31,804 bases of DNA, from positions 1 through 31,804 of the forward strand of contig JAKUTX010000014.1 in the NCBI GenBank assembly GCA_022447855.1, in the 5' to 3' direction. Below, piece after piece: positions 17,651-25,464 of the stretch. The stretch comes from UBA6927 sp022447855. Lineage in GTDB: Bacteria > Chloroflexota > Dehalococcoidia > Lucifugimonadales > UBA6927. The notes under the pieces are model-generated. The model saw only the letters and a program-made list of their open reading frames with translations, searched no databases and was not told the origin of the DNA. Made by a program: the position numbers and the translations under genes. The number at the start of each line of letters is the position of its first letter. Position 1 is the first letter of the stretch.

Positions 17651-18487
17651 ATGATTGCAAGATTATATGTGAATTTAGGACCTCAAGCATTTCCCGTTCG
17701 AATTAACGATATTAATTTAACTATTTCTTCAAACTCCACCAAGGAGCTCGAAGGAAATCTAGAAATTGTTCCTACAACGTTACTCTCAGATGGCCTTGCA
17801 TATGCTTACGAAGTTTTTTTCACTCCAAAGATTGAAGGCAAATTCAACATTGGAGCAACATTAAATATCAATTATCTTGGACGCATATTCCAACATGTGT
17901 CTAAACCTATAGTTATAGAGGCAACTACGTTCAAAACTCCGGAGTTGCAAAAGGCTACCGATAGGATTCAAGAATTTCCTGTGCCAGTTCAACCTGTAGA
18001 AAAAACTGTAATTTATCAAACTGACCAAATCCCTGATTGGGCCTACTATGCATTTCCTGCAGGATTACTTTCTATCATAATCCTATTATTAATTTATCGA
18101 GCTCAGCTTGTAAGACCGTTCGGGTTCCTCTATGACGATTCATATAATGTAGTCACAGATTTCCGATCTGTAAAACGCTCAATTTTGCGGAGTTTATTTT
18201 TCAAAAATATCATTACGGGAACAGAATTAAACATTAACTCATTCGAAAACACCACGTTTAAATTCACAAGAAGGAATTTAATCATTAGTAAAATCCCAAA
18301 GACTTATAACACAATACGTATCGGTACAACTCAAGTTGTAAAAAACACAATTGTTCCAGAGCAAGAATGGATTGGAGCAAAAGGAAAGTTGTTTTTCTAC
18401 TCCAAAAACCTTTTATCATCTACTCCTGAATACATTACTGATTCTTCGAACGTCCCAGATTTAGACCAAACAATTTCTCGAATCTAG
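17651..18487 (+). CDS. C-terminal part of the split VWA-like membrane protein
   Basis: A 278-residue stretch in the same frame as the preceding gene; the 25 codons between that TAA and this ATG are also open. Residues 1-95 continue an extracytoplasmic beta domain. A single transmembrane helix lies at about 131-151 (AYYAFPAGLLSIIILLLIY), and about 127 residues follow on the cytoplasmic side, which I do not recognise. The ATG at 17651 has no ribosome-binding site, so independent translation is doubtful. Without a signal peptide the N-terminal domain could not be exported alone. The sensible reading is a 740-residue single-pass protein spanning 16265-18487 interrupted at 17573. Confidence 0.55.
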   Translation: MIARLYVNLGPQAFPVRINDINLTISSNSTKELEGNLEIVPTTLLSDGLAYAYEVFFTPKIEGKFNIGATLNINYLGRIFQHVSKPIVIEATTFKTPELQKATDRIQEFPVPVQPVEKTVIYQTDQIPDWAYYAFPAGLLSIIILLLIYRAQLVRPFGFLYDDSYNVVTDFRSVKRSILRSLFFKNIITGTELNINSFENTTFKFTRRNLIISKIPKTYNTIRIGTTQVVKNTIVPEQEWIGAKGKLFFYSKNLLSSTPEYITDSSNVPDLDQTISRI

Positions 18488-18497
18488 AATACTCAGA

Positions 18498-19187
18498 TCA
18501 ATTCTCAGAAATTTTTATAGTGGTGATAACATCACCAGGAGAAGTTGCACTTCCGGGATCTCTAACTGAAATCCCAAATAATACACTCAAGCTGTCTTCA
18601 TCAACTACTTTCCCGAAAACTGCATGTCTTTGATCTAAAAACGGAGTAGGTACAAAGGTAATAAAAAATTGGCTACCATTAGTATTAGGACCAGCATTGG
18701 CCATAGATAATATTCCTGGAGAATCATGTGTTAATGAAGAATCAAATTCGTCTTCAAACCTATAACCAGGACCTCCCATTCCAGTCCCTGTAGGATCTCC
18801 TGTCTGTGCCATAAAATCAGGAATTACACGATGGAAAGTGACTCCATCATAAAAACCGTCTTTAGCTAGAAAAACAAAATTATTAACTGTGGAAGGGACT
18901 TTATCTGCATACAATTCAATAACAATTTCTCCTCCCTTCTCTAGTTCAATAGTAGCTTTATATTCTTTAGCTGTGTCGATCTTCATTTCCGGGGGAGAAT
19001 TATATTGTTTCATTGTCACCTCTTTGATTTCATTTTTTGATTTGTCTACTTTTATAGGCTGAGAATCATTTTTAAGTATAATACGGTTATCTTCTTCTAT
19101 ATTATTGTTTTCAGAATCACAAGAAATTAAAAATGAAGTCAAAAGTACAGAAAAGATTATGCTAATAATAAATATTGGGTTTTTCAT
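18498..19187 (-). CDS. Lipoprotein cyclophilin-type peptidyl-prolyl isomerase
   Basis: A 229-residue protein. The N-terminus is a lipoprotein signal with lipobox L-I-S-C (cysteine 23), so it should be membrane-tethered outside the cytoplasm. A hydrophilic linker (24-75) leads to a cyclophilin domain. This has the catalytic arginine in FHRVIPDFMAQTGD, the GSQFFIT core and FLDQRHAVFGKV, where Phe replaces the eukaryotic cyclosporin-contacting Trp, as is common in bacteria. It assists proline isomerisation in exported proteins. The start ATG 19187 is set by GGAG 5 nt upstream; six extra upstream codons from a TTG are unlikely. It follows the AroQ-like gene by 19 nt, probably in one transcript. 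Confidence 0.93.
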   Translation of the reverse strand: MKNPIFIISIIFSVLLTSFLISCDSENNNIEEDNRIILKNDSQPIKVDKSKNEIKEVTMKQYNSPPEMKIDTAKEYKATIELEKGGEIVIELYADKVPSTVNNFVFLAKDGFYDGVTFHRVIPDFMAQTGDPTGTGMGGPGYRFEDEFDSSLTHDSPGILSMANAGPNTNGSQFFITFVPTPFLDQRHAVFGKVVDEDSLSVLFGISVRDPGSATSPGDVITTIKISEN

Positions 19188-19206
19188 ATATACTCCTTCA
19201 ATCAAT

Positions 19207-19635
19207 TTAGAGATTTGGCAGGTTTTTTAAAGCCATCAATCCAAGATAATATCCATACACCCCTGCCCCTGTTATAACGCCAACACAAACTGGGGCAATA
19301 TCTGAATCCCTACCTCTTTTTGCAGGATTAGAAAAATGAATTTCTACACATGGAACCTTCGAGGATGAAATACAATCAGCCAATTGAGGAAATCCTTTAG
19401 TGTATCCGGCAGGGTTAATCAAAACGCCATCAAAAATTGATTCAGATTCCAAGAGTTTACTAATAACTTCACTTTCATCATTCGAATGAAATATTTCAAT
19501 TGAAACTTCTAATTCATCCGCAAATTTTGTTATTGCTGCATTGTAATCATCTATTTTCATAGTTCCAAAGACATCAATCTGTTCAATACCACGTCTTTCC
19601 ATGCCTAAACCATGAATTATCAAAACATTAGTCAT
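19207..19635 (-). CDS. Type II 3-dehydroquinate dehydratase-like protein with altered active site
   Basis: A 142-residue protein that aligns end to end with AroQ dehydroquinases, which form dodecamers and make 3-dehydroshikimate. Preserved parts are LINPAGYT (N74), VEIHFSN (E98, H100, S102) and the late GAGVYGYYLGLMAL helix. Key residues are changed. By alignment with the M. tuberculosis enzyme, the catalytic Tyr becomes F23, the lid Arg becomes E18, the GPN Asn becomes G11, and the second His becomes K80. It probably has another substrate or no dehydratase activity. The start is ATG 19635 with GAGGG 5 nt upstream; longer frames add residues outside the family. It is followed by the cyclophilin gene. 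Confidence 0.75.
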   Translation of the reverse strand: MTNVLIIHGLGMERRGIEQIDVFGTMKIDDYNAAITKFADELEVSIEIFHSNDESEVISKLLESESIFDGVLINPAGYTKGFPQLADCISSSKVPCVEIHFSNPAKRGRDSDIAPVCVGVITGAGVYGYYLGLMALKNLPNL

Positions 19636-19693
19636 TAATTCCCTCATATAACCCAAGTATTCTAGCACAATTTCTAAATTCCAAGGAAAAATC

Positions 19694-19723
19694 ATTAAAG
19701 TAAATTGACACTCTCACAGTCAA
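19694..19723 (-). promoter_or_regulatory. Promoter of the AroQ-like/cyclophilin pair
   Basis: Minus-strand TTGACT (19723-19718), 18-nt spacer, TTTAAT (19699-19694); each box matches 5 of 6. It overlaps the divergent hyi promoter. Confidence 0.5.
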
Positions 19724-19726
19724 TTT
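19702..19726. promoter_or_regulatory. Perfect inverted repeat, likely operator between divergent genes
   Basis: AAATTGAC (19702-19709) and GTCAATTT (19719-19726) are an exact 8-bp inverted repeat with a 9-nt centre. The arms contain the -35 boxes of both divergent promoters. A dimeric repressor or activator bound here could control both directions. No regulator gene is next to it. Confidence 0.5.
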
Positions 19727-19733
19727 ATATGAT
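19705..19733 (+). promoter_or_regulatory. Promoter of hyi and the aldo/keto reductase
   Basis: Perfect TTGACA (19705-19710), 17-nt spacer, TATGAT (19728-19733, 5 of 6). It starts about 35 nt ahead of the hyi ATG. Confidence 0.7.
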
Positions 19734-19773
19734 AATTCAGATTAAAATAATTTCTCGAGTGGAAAAGTGATTT

Positions 19774-20562
19774 ATGCCAAATTTTGCAGCCAACTTAACA
19801 ATGATGTTCAATGAATATGATTTCTTAGACAGATTCAAAGCCGCATCACAATCAGGTTTCAAGGGAGTAGAGTTTTTATTCCCCTATGATTATAACAAAC
19901 AGGAAATTCTAGAGAACCTAAAGTCTAACAACTTAAATCAAGTGCTTCACGATCTTCCCGCAGGCAACTGGGATGCAGGAGATAGAGGCAACGCATGTCA
20001 ACCAGACAGGATAGGCGAATTCCAAGATGGAGTCGGTCTGACAATTGAATATGCTAAAGTTTTAGAGTGTCCAAATGTGACCTGCCTAGCCGGAATTCCT
20101 GAGAATAATTCAGATCCCGAAAAATTAAAAACCACCTTTATCGACAATTTGAAATTCGCTGCACATGAATTAAAAAAGCACAACATCAAATTGTTGATTG
20201 AGCCAATTAATACCATAGACATCCCTGGATTTTATTTAACTAATACAGATCAAGCTTTGTCTATAATCAAAGAAGTTAACTCCGACAATATAGGTTTACA
20301 GTATGATATTTACCATATGCAAATAATGGAAGGGGATTTAACACGAACAATTCAATCAAATATTGATTCCATTTCTCACTTCCAACTAGCGGACAACCCT
20401 GGAAGAAATGAGCCCGGGACAGGAGAAATCAATTATCCTTTCATTTTTGAAACCATCGATAAATTGGATTATAAGGGATGGATTGGTTGCGAATACAAGC
20501 CGGTATCAACTACGGAGAATGGCCTTGATTGGGTCAAAAAACATTTATTAGGTGCGAATTAA
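19774..20562 (+). CDS. hyi: Hydroxypyruvate isomerase (TIM-barrel sugar isomerase)
   Basis: A 262-residue xylose-isomerase-like TIM barrel of the Hyi/OtnI group, the same length as E. coli Hyi (258). The two catalytic glutamates are E143 (LLIEPIN) and E240 (GWIGCEYKP). Metal ligands around D178/H181 (QYDIYHMQ) and Q204 (HFQLAD) are in place. LTMMFNEYDFLDRF and GFKGVEFLFPYD are typical openings. The reaction is hydroxypyruvate to tartronate semialdehyde, or for OtnI relatives 2-oxo-tetronate isomerisation. Its TAA shares one base with the next ATG (TAATG), so it is coupled to the aldo/keto reductase, which could reduce the resulting aldehyde (inference). Confidence 0.85.
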   Translation: MPNFAANLTMMFNEYDFLDRFKAASQSGFKGVEFLFPYDYNKQEILENLKSNNLNQVLHDLPAGNWDAGDRGNACQPDRIGEFQDGVGLTIEYAKVLECPNVTCLAGIPENNSDPEKLKTTFIDNLKFAAHELKKHNIKLLIEPINTIDIPGFYLTNTDQALSIIKEVNSDNIGLQYDIYHMQIMEGDLTRTIQSNIDSISHFQLADNPGRNEPGTGEINYPFIFETIDKLDYKGWIGCEYKPVSTTENGLDWVKKHLLGAN

Positions 20563-21431
20563 TGGAAAAAAGACGACTGGGAAGAACCAACCATGAAAGC
20601 ACAATTATCACTTTTGGAGCCTACTCAATAGGAAAACTATCACAAGATGATGCTGATATTGCAATTCAAATGTGCCTAGATGAAGGGATTAACCATCTAG
20701 ATATTGCCCCCGGATACGCTGATTCCATGGAACGAATCGCTCCATGGATGCCGAACTTGAAAAACAAAATGTTCATCGGAAGTAAAACTCCTAAACGAAC
20801 ACGTGATGAAGCATGGAAAAACATAGAAGATATTATGAATCGAATGAATACTGACTCATTCGATTTATTTCAACTCCACGGAATCCTAGATTTTGAAACT
20901 TTAGATCAAGTAACTTCAAAAGGTGGAGCATTAGATGCTCTTATAGAGATGAAAGAACAAGGACTCACAAAATGGATAGGAATTACAGGACATGGACCTA
21001 TTGCTCCAAAAGTATTCCTCGAATCCCTAAACAGATATGATTTTGATACCGTAATGTTTCCTGTAAATTCAATTATCTATCAAAATCAAGATTACAGATC
21101 TAGTTCCGAAAATTTAATCTCTATTTGTAACGAAAGAGATGTCGGCATACAAGGTATCAAAATGATAGCCAGAGGTGGTTGGGGAGATTCGAGAAAAGAT
21201 TGCGGTACCTGGTACGATCCTCATAGAAGCCAAGAATCCATTAATCAATCAATTTGGTGGCAATTATCGCAACCAATACACACAGCCCCGTCTTGTGGAG
21301 AGTTTTCCCTACTTAGAAAAGTGCTTAATGCGGGTTCTAAATTTAAAATGCTGGATGAAATTGAACAAGAATTTATTATATCGAATCTAAATTCATCTCA
21401 ACCCGAACCAAAATTGGGAATACTTAATTAG
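20562..21431 (+). CDS. Aldo/keto reductase
   Basis: A 289-residue NADPH-type aldo/keto reductase. The catalytic tetrad is visible: D47 and Y52 (HLDIAPGYADS), K75 (FIGSKTP) and H106 (LFQLHGI). The barrel ends with a less typical Trp-rich segment (about 205-235) and shows no ferredoxin-like cysteine set at the C-terminus. I start it at ATG 20562, which overlaps the hyi stop by one base; an upstream TTG frame extension would overlap hyi by 34 nt and is rejected. It forms a two-gene operon with hyi. Substrate unknown; reduction of a small aldehyde acid is plausible from context. It ends overlapping the convergent MFS stop. Confidence 0.85.
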   Translation: MEKRRLGRTNHESTIITFGAYSIGKLSQDDADIAIQMCLDEGINHLDIAPGYADSMERIAPWMPNLKNKMFIGSKTPKRTRDEAWKNIEDIMNRMNTDSFDLFQLHGILDFETLDQVTSKGGALDALIEMKEQGLTKWIGITGHGPIAPKVFLESLNRYDFDTVMFPVNSIIYQNQDYRSSSENLISICNERDVGIQGIKMIARGGWGDSRKDCGTWYDPHRSQESINQSIWWQLSQPIHTAPSCGEFSLLRKVLNAGSKFKMLDEIEQEFIISNLNSSQPEPKLGILN

Positions 21432-22750
21432 GGATATCTGTAATCTCTTAAACTCGATGCAACTCTCCAGACTGTTATTACAACTATCACCGAAACTACT
21501 CCACCTAGCAACATCGTATTACCTGCTCCTATTTGTGCTGACATAAATCCAACTTCAAATGTTCCTATATTATTCGCTGCCATTGCAGAGAATGAGTGAA
21601 AACTAACTGCTCTGCCTCGCATATTATCAGGAGTAGTCAACTGAACTGTAGTCTGTCTTGTAGTCATTCCAATTGCATCAGTAGCTCCAAGTGCTGTAAT
21701 AATTATCCCACCAACCACCATTAATACAATCGGATCTACTGACAGGAATTGTAAAGACCCAAAACCAAATAACAAAATAGCATAGATTCCAGTTGCATAT
21801 AAAACCAACATCCCTTTGGGACGATATTTTGCCATGAATAACACCAAGAAACTTCCGATCACTCCTCCAATAGAATTTGCAGCAGTTAATGGACCAATTG
21901 CCCAAGGTCCTTGGCGAAAGATCTTGTCAACAATTAGAGGCATAATCTGTCTATAAAAACTCACCACAGTCACACCTATATCCATCAAATACAAATAAGG
22001 GAGTATTGGATGTCGTCTTACAAATCTGAATCCTTCCCACAACCTATGGATTACAGATGATTTTTCTTCTTTAGAATCATGATTCCCTAACCCGTATCTT
22101 GGTCGAATAAATATAGGCATTATTGAAGCAGGTATAGAAGCTAATAAAGCTAATATAAATACTCCTTCAATACCTATAAATTCATAGGCAATTGAAAATA
22201 ACAAAGGAGAAATAATTGCGCTGATTTGGTAGGTAGCAGTATTGGTAGTCACTGCATGCATCAAATGACTTGGAGGAACTACATTCGCCGTAATCGCAGA
22301 CCTAGCCGGACCTCCCAAAGTGCTTGTAAGGCCCAAAATACCCACAATGGAATATATATGCCATGCTCTTAGATCATCCGTCATCAATAGAAATACTGAT
22401 ATACCAATAAAAATAAAACTAAAGGATTGTGTTAACGAAATTAACTTCCTTCGATCCATCTGGTCAGCAAATGCACCCCCGAACAATGTTGCAGGCATTT
22501 GAACAGCTAATTGAATTAAACCCAAAATTCCTAATTGAATGCCTGAACCAGTCTCTGCATATAACCAAACACCAAATCCAATAAGCCTTATTTGCATGGT
22601 GACAGTCGAAGCTAGACCAGAAAACCATAAAATCCTATAACTGGAAAAACTAAATGCTGACCAAGGTTTTAATGAATAATCCAGATCCCCGTCCTGATCA
22701 GATAATGATTTATCCTCATTTTCGTCTGATGATGACTTCAAATATTGCAT
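21428..22750 (-). CDS. MFS exporter (EntS/MFS_3-like)
   Basis: A 440-residue inner-membrane protein with about 12 helices and an acidic N-terminal cytoplasmic tail (residues 1-25, rich in Asp/Ser). The fold resembles the enterobactin-exporter-type MFS_3 group: FSFSSYRILWFSGLAST at the first helix, and the loop motif GGAFADQMDRRKLI after helix 2. Such proteins usually export small hydrophobic compounds. A second motif, RGRAVSFHSFSAMAANNIGTF region (about 380-400), is also family-typical. No regulator gene is adjacent. The start ATG 22750 has a short AGG just upstream. A 14-bp palindrome lies about 45 nt ahead of it. Confidence 0.82.
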   Translation of the reverse strand: MQYLKSSSDENEDKSLSDQDGDLDYSLKPWSAFSFSSYRILWFSGLASTVTMQIRLIGFGVWLYAETGSGIQLGILGLIQLAVQMPATLFGGAFADQMDRRKLISLTQSFSFIFIGISVFLLMTDDLRAWHIYSIVGILGLTSTLGGPARSAITANVVPPSHLMHAVTTNTATYQISAIISPLLFSIAYEFIGIEGVFILALLASIPASIMPIFIRPRYGLGNHDSKEEKSSVIHRLWEGFRFVRRHPILPYLYLMDIGVTVVSFYRQIMPLIVDKIFRQGPWAIGPLTAANSIGGVIGSFLVLFMAKYRPKGMLVLYATGIYAILLFGFGSLQFLSVDPIVLMVVGGIIITALGATDAIGMTTRQTTVQLTTPDNMRGRAVSFHSFSAMAANNIGTFEVGFMSAQIGAGNTMLLGGVVSVIVVITVWRVASSLRDYRYP

Positions 22751-22792
22751 CCTAAAATATAGATAATCATAGTAATTATAAATTTAGCGCCT

Positions 22793-22822
22793 ACCTTTTA
22801 AAAGGTTAATTCAACAACCTTT
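22793..22822. repeat. Palindrome with a third half-site upstream of the MFS exporter
   Basis: ACCTTTTAAAAGGT (22793-22806) is a perfect 14-bp palindrome. AACCTTT at 22816-22822 repeats the half-site. It sits between the divergent MFS exporter and tmRNA genes, so it may be an operator for the exporter or simply AT-rich structure. Confidence 0.35.
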
Positions 22823-22869
22823 ATAAAAATTTGGATTACTAAATTTGATATGTGATATCATTTAACTAT

Positions 22870-23220
22870 GGGGACGCGTGGATTCGACATGGGGTGTGAT
22901 TTCAGGATTGCAGGTCGAGGTGCCGTCAACCCTCGTAAATCTGGCGGTAAAAAATTTAACTGGCGAAAAAAAGCTAGCACTGGCTGCCTAGAGCAGCCAC
23001 GTTCCTCTTTTACGTTTCCCGTAGTAACTGAGAGAGCGACATAATTCGGGATGCTCTTCTTTGAAGCCGTTTCATAGAGGAAAAGACTTCGGCTAAGCTT
23101 GAAAAGATCTAAGGTCGGGTCAAGACTATTCAAGTGAAATACTAGCCCCGACTATATCTGTAGTATATTTTGCAAAATCACCTTTTGGACGGGGAGTTCG
23201 ACCCTCCCCCGTCTCCACCA
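22870..23220 (+). ncRNA. ssrA: Transfer-messenger RNA (tmRNA)
   Basis: A complete one-piece tmRNA of 351 nt that rescues stalled ribosomes and tags the unfinished protein. The ends GGGGACG (22870-22876) and CGTCTCC (23210-23216) pair as a tRNA-like acceptor stem with the alanine-identity G3-U70 wobble, followed by A and an encoded CCA. The T-arm is GGGAG-TTCGACC-CTCCC. The 5' end GGGGACGCGTGGATTCGAC is the usual degenerate D-arm. Pseudoknot 1 is visible at about 22915-22948 (CGAGG/CCTCG with TGCCG/GGCGG). Nothing suggests a permuted two-piece form. Length and parts are normal. Confidence 0.97.
22962..22991 (+). CDS. ssrA: tmRNA-encoded proteolysis tag
   Basis: By analogy with E. coli, the reading frame resumes just after pseudoknot 1 and an A-rich stretch. 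From GGC at 22962 it reads GEKKLALAA then TAG (22989-22991). The C-terminal LALAA is the typical ClpXP-type degron. The stop lies in the loop of hairpin GGCTGC/GCAGCC (22982-22998), as expected. The exact resume codon is inferred; only the frame and end are certain. Confidence 0.85.
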   Translation, partial: GEKKLALAA

Positions 23221-23247
23221 TTTCATCTAGCCTTTTTTAAGTTTTTG

Positions 23248-24312
23248 TTAAAACTGCGTGTACAAAGAGGGAGACCTAAGTGAATCTCCAATTTCATTCT
23301 CGCCCAAAGAGATAATTTCTTTTTTATAAACTTGTATTCGATGCGATCCATAATCACATATATACAATCGGCCATCAGGACCCATAGTAGATGATGTAGG
23401 CCATCTCAATCGTTTCTGAGGTTCAATAGGAGTTTCGTCTCTAATTCTCAGTGCAACTAGATTTGACATCATGTAATCTCGAGCTTGTTTTGACAATGTA
23501 GCATCACCACGGAATTCTTCAACAAATCTTCCTTTACGATCAAAAAGCTGAATTCGATGATTACCCCAATCTGATACATAAATGTCAGCATCCCTATCAA
23601 CGCACACTCCAGAAGGATAATTGAATTGACCAGGCATATTACCAAATGAACCAAATTCCATTAAGAATTCTCCATCAGATGAAAATTTTTGCACTCGGTG
23701 ATTACCCCAATCTGTTACAAACACATCATCATTTTGATCAAGACATATTCCCCATGGCAAATTAAATTTTCCTGAAGTTTCACCTTTGACTCCCCATGAT
23801 TTAATAAATTCACCATTCTTAGAAAACACTTTGACAGAATAGTTGAGAGCATCTGTTAAAAAAACGTTGTCATGAGAATCTAAAAATATTCCAGCAGGTC
23901 GGTTGATTTCATGTTGTTCATTTCCAAATTTACCCCATCTACTTATCAAATCACCCTCTGGAGAAATGTGAGTAATTGTATGGTTCCCTTCATCAGAAAT
24001 AAATATATTCCCCGTTGAATCTCCTGCAATACCTGATGGCCATACAAAATCGGCAGGAATTTTCTTGCCACCACCAATTTGACCGACTTCACCACCTATC
24101 AAACTCATAGACCCTAAATCATCATCTGCTATTGAAAGCTGTCTTATAAAAGTACTAGTCTCATGGCGACATAAAATTTTAATGTCCGACTCTGTAGGAT
24201 GAAACACTTGTAGGGGCGCATTAGTCAATCTGCGCATGCCTAAAGTCATTTCATAAGGAAAACCTACTCTCAAAAACCCTTTTTGCGGAGAATCTGAAAT
24301 CAAAAATCTCAC
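23248..24312 (-). CDS. NHL-repeat beta-propeller protein
   Basis: A 354-residue protein. About five NHL repeats lie between residues 92 and 338, each with a P-x-G-(I/V) start, a D-x-x-(D/G)-x-(I/V) strand and a DxxNHR-type end (DEGNHT, DWGNHR twice, DYGSHR). Together with the N-terminal part they likely close a six-bladed propeller. Such domains bind peptides or RNA, or act as lactonase-like scaffolds; no catalytic residue is evident. No signal peptide is visible, which is unusual for bacterial NHL proteins. The start is a GTG at 24312, 4 nt after the DUF1501 stop. It is the last gene of the DUF1800-DUF1501-NHL operon and converges on tmRNA. Confidence 0.88.
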   Translation of the reverse strand: MRFLISDSPQKGFLRVGFPYEMTLGMRRLTNAPLQVFHPTESDIKILCRHETSTFIRQLSIADDDLGSMSLIGGEVGQIGGGKKIPADFVWPSGIAGDSTGNIFISDEGNHTITHISPEGDLISRWGKFGNEQHEINRPAGIFLDSHDNVFLTDALNYSVKVFSKNGEFIKSWGVKGETSGKFNLPWGICLDQNDDVFVTDWGNHRVQKFSSDGEFLMEFGSFGNMPGQFNYPSGVCVDRDADIYVSDWGNHRIQLFDRKGRFVEEFRGDATLSKQARDYMMSNLVALRIRDETPIEPQKRLRWPTSSTMGPDGRLYICDYGSHRIQVYKKEIISLGENEIGDSLRSPSLYTQF

Positions 24313-24316
24313 CTAC

Positions 24317-25447
24317 CTACTTAAAAATATCCACTTGTTCATAATTCCCACCTACTATGGGGTATGGATCTATTCCCAAAAGTTGTTCCAACAAAGTTGA
24401 ATATAAACCTCTAAAATCATATGTGAAAGCTAAATCACCGTTATCTTGATCTTTTAATGATAATGAAGGATATTCTGCATATAAACCTCCATCAATATGA
24501 TCTCCTAATATAAATGCTCCACCACCTGCACCATGATCTGTTCCAGACCCATTAGACCTTACTCTCCTACCAAATTCTGTAAATATTAGCATTGTCACAT
24601 TTTCAGATGCGTCATGATCTCTCAAATCTTGAAAAAAATCTGAAACCGCTTCTGAAAGTTCTGAAATCAATTTGGGATGAACTGGGCCTTCATTTGCATG
24701 AGTATCATACCCTCCATGCTGAGCATAAAAAATCCGTGTACCTAAGCCCGCTAGATGTATCCTTGCAACATCTTTAAGGCTCATAGCAATTGGATTTTGA
24801 GCATATTCAACCTCAGAGGAATACATTTCAGGCGCCTTTTTTAAAATTTCAGCTCCTCGCAAGAGATCTAACCCAGTACTTGCAATGTAGTCTCGAACTA
24901 AACCGGTACCTATTGCTTGTCCATAAATATTTTTGAAAGCATTTAAGGTCTGATGTTTAGTATCCATATCATCTAAATCTGACATCAAACCATAATTATC
25001 CAAATCAGCTACAGAAGTTATTGTGACATCTTTCGCCGACAGAGCTCGAGGCAAACCCTGACCTATACTTACCGCAGTCAGTGGATTTTCTTTTTGAGGG
25101 TCTAAATCTCTCACTGTTTTACCTAACCATCCTTCGTCAGCGATTGTTTCAGGAACACAAGTGTGCCAAATATCCATGCCTCTAAAATGAGATCTGCTAG
25201 AATTGGGATATCCTATACCTTGAACAATAGCCATTTTCCCATTTTGATATTCAGTGAAAAACGATCGGGCAAATTCAGGAAATCCTAACTCCGAATCTAT
25301 GCTCAATATAGATTCCTCAGGTATAGCCAAATTGCTCCTGAAATCATAATAACTATGGTCAGTATAAGGAACAACAGTATTCATGAAATCATTTCCGCCG
25401 CTCAGTTGTACAACTACCAAGACTTCGTTTGTTTTTTGAATGACCAT
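24317..25447 (-). CDS. DUF1501 family protein
   Basis: A 376-residue protein of the DUF1501 family, related to the alkaline phosphatase/sulfatase fold. It begins with the characteristic QLSGGNDFMNTVVPY. The late motif FTEFGRRVRSNGSGTDHGAGG carries conserved Asp/His residues that could bind metal. The enzymatic role of DUF1501 is not established. Most members carry a Tat signal, but here the conserved domain begins about ten residues from the N-terminus, so there is no leader. The start ATG follows AAGGGG. It sits 17 nt after the DUF1800 gene, the standard partner of this family. Confidence 0.92.
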   Translation of the reverse strand: MVIQKTNEVLVVVQLSGGNDFMNTVVPYTDHSYYDFRSNLAIPEESILSIDSELGFPEFARSFFTEYQNGKMAIVQGIGYPNSSRSHFRGMDIWHTCVPETIADEGWLGKTVRDLDPQKENPLTAVSIGQGLPRALSAKDVTITSVADLDNYGLMSDLDDMDTKHQTLNAFKNIYGQAIGTGLVRDYIASTGLDLLRGAEILKKAPEMYSSEVEYAQNPIAMSLKDVARIHLAGLGTRIFYAQHGGYDTHANEGPVHPKLISELSEAVSDFFQDLRDHDASENVTMLIFTEFGRRVRSNGSGTDHGAGGGAFILGDHIDGGLYAEYPSLSLKDQDNGDLAFTYDFRGLYSTLLEQLLGIDPYPIVGGNYEQVDIFK

Positions 25448-25464
25448 CTAATTCCCCTTAATTT

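Noticed and set aside
19636..19695. N-terminal extension of the AroQ-like protein
   Set aside because: Family members begin with the NVLIIxG strand; GAGGG directly precedes ATG 19635.
20529..20561. N-terminal extension of the aldo/keto reductase
   Set aside because: It overlaps hyi by 34 nt; TAATG at 20560-20564 is a classic coupled start.
22858..23133. 91-codon open frame on the minus strand
   Set aside because: It lies wholly over the tmRNA gene, whose paired ends, pseudoknot and tag are unmistakable.
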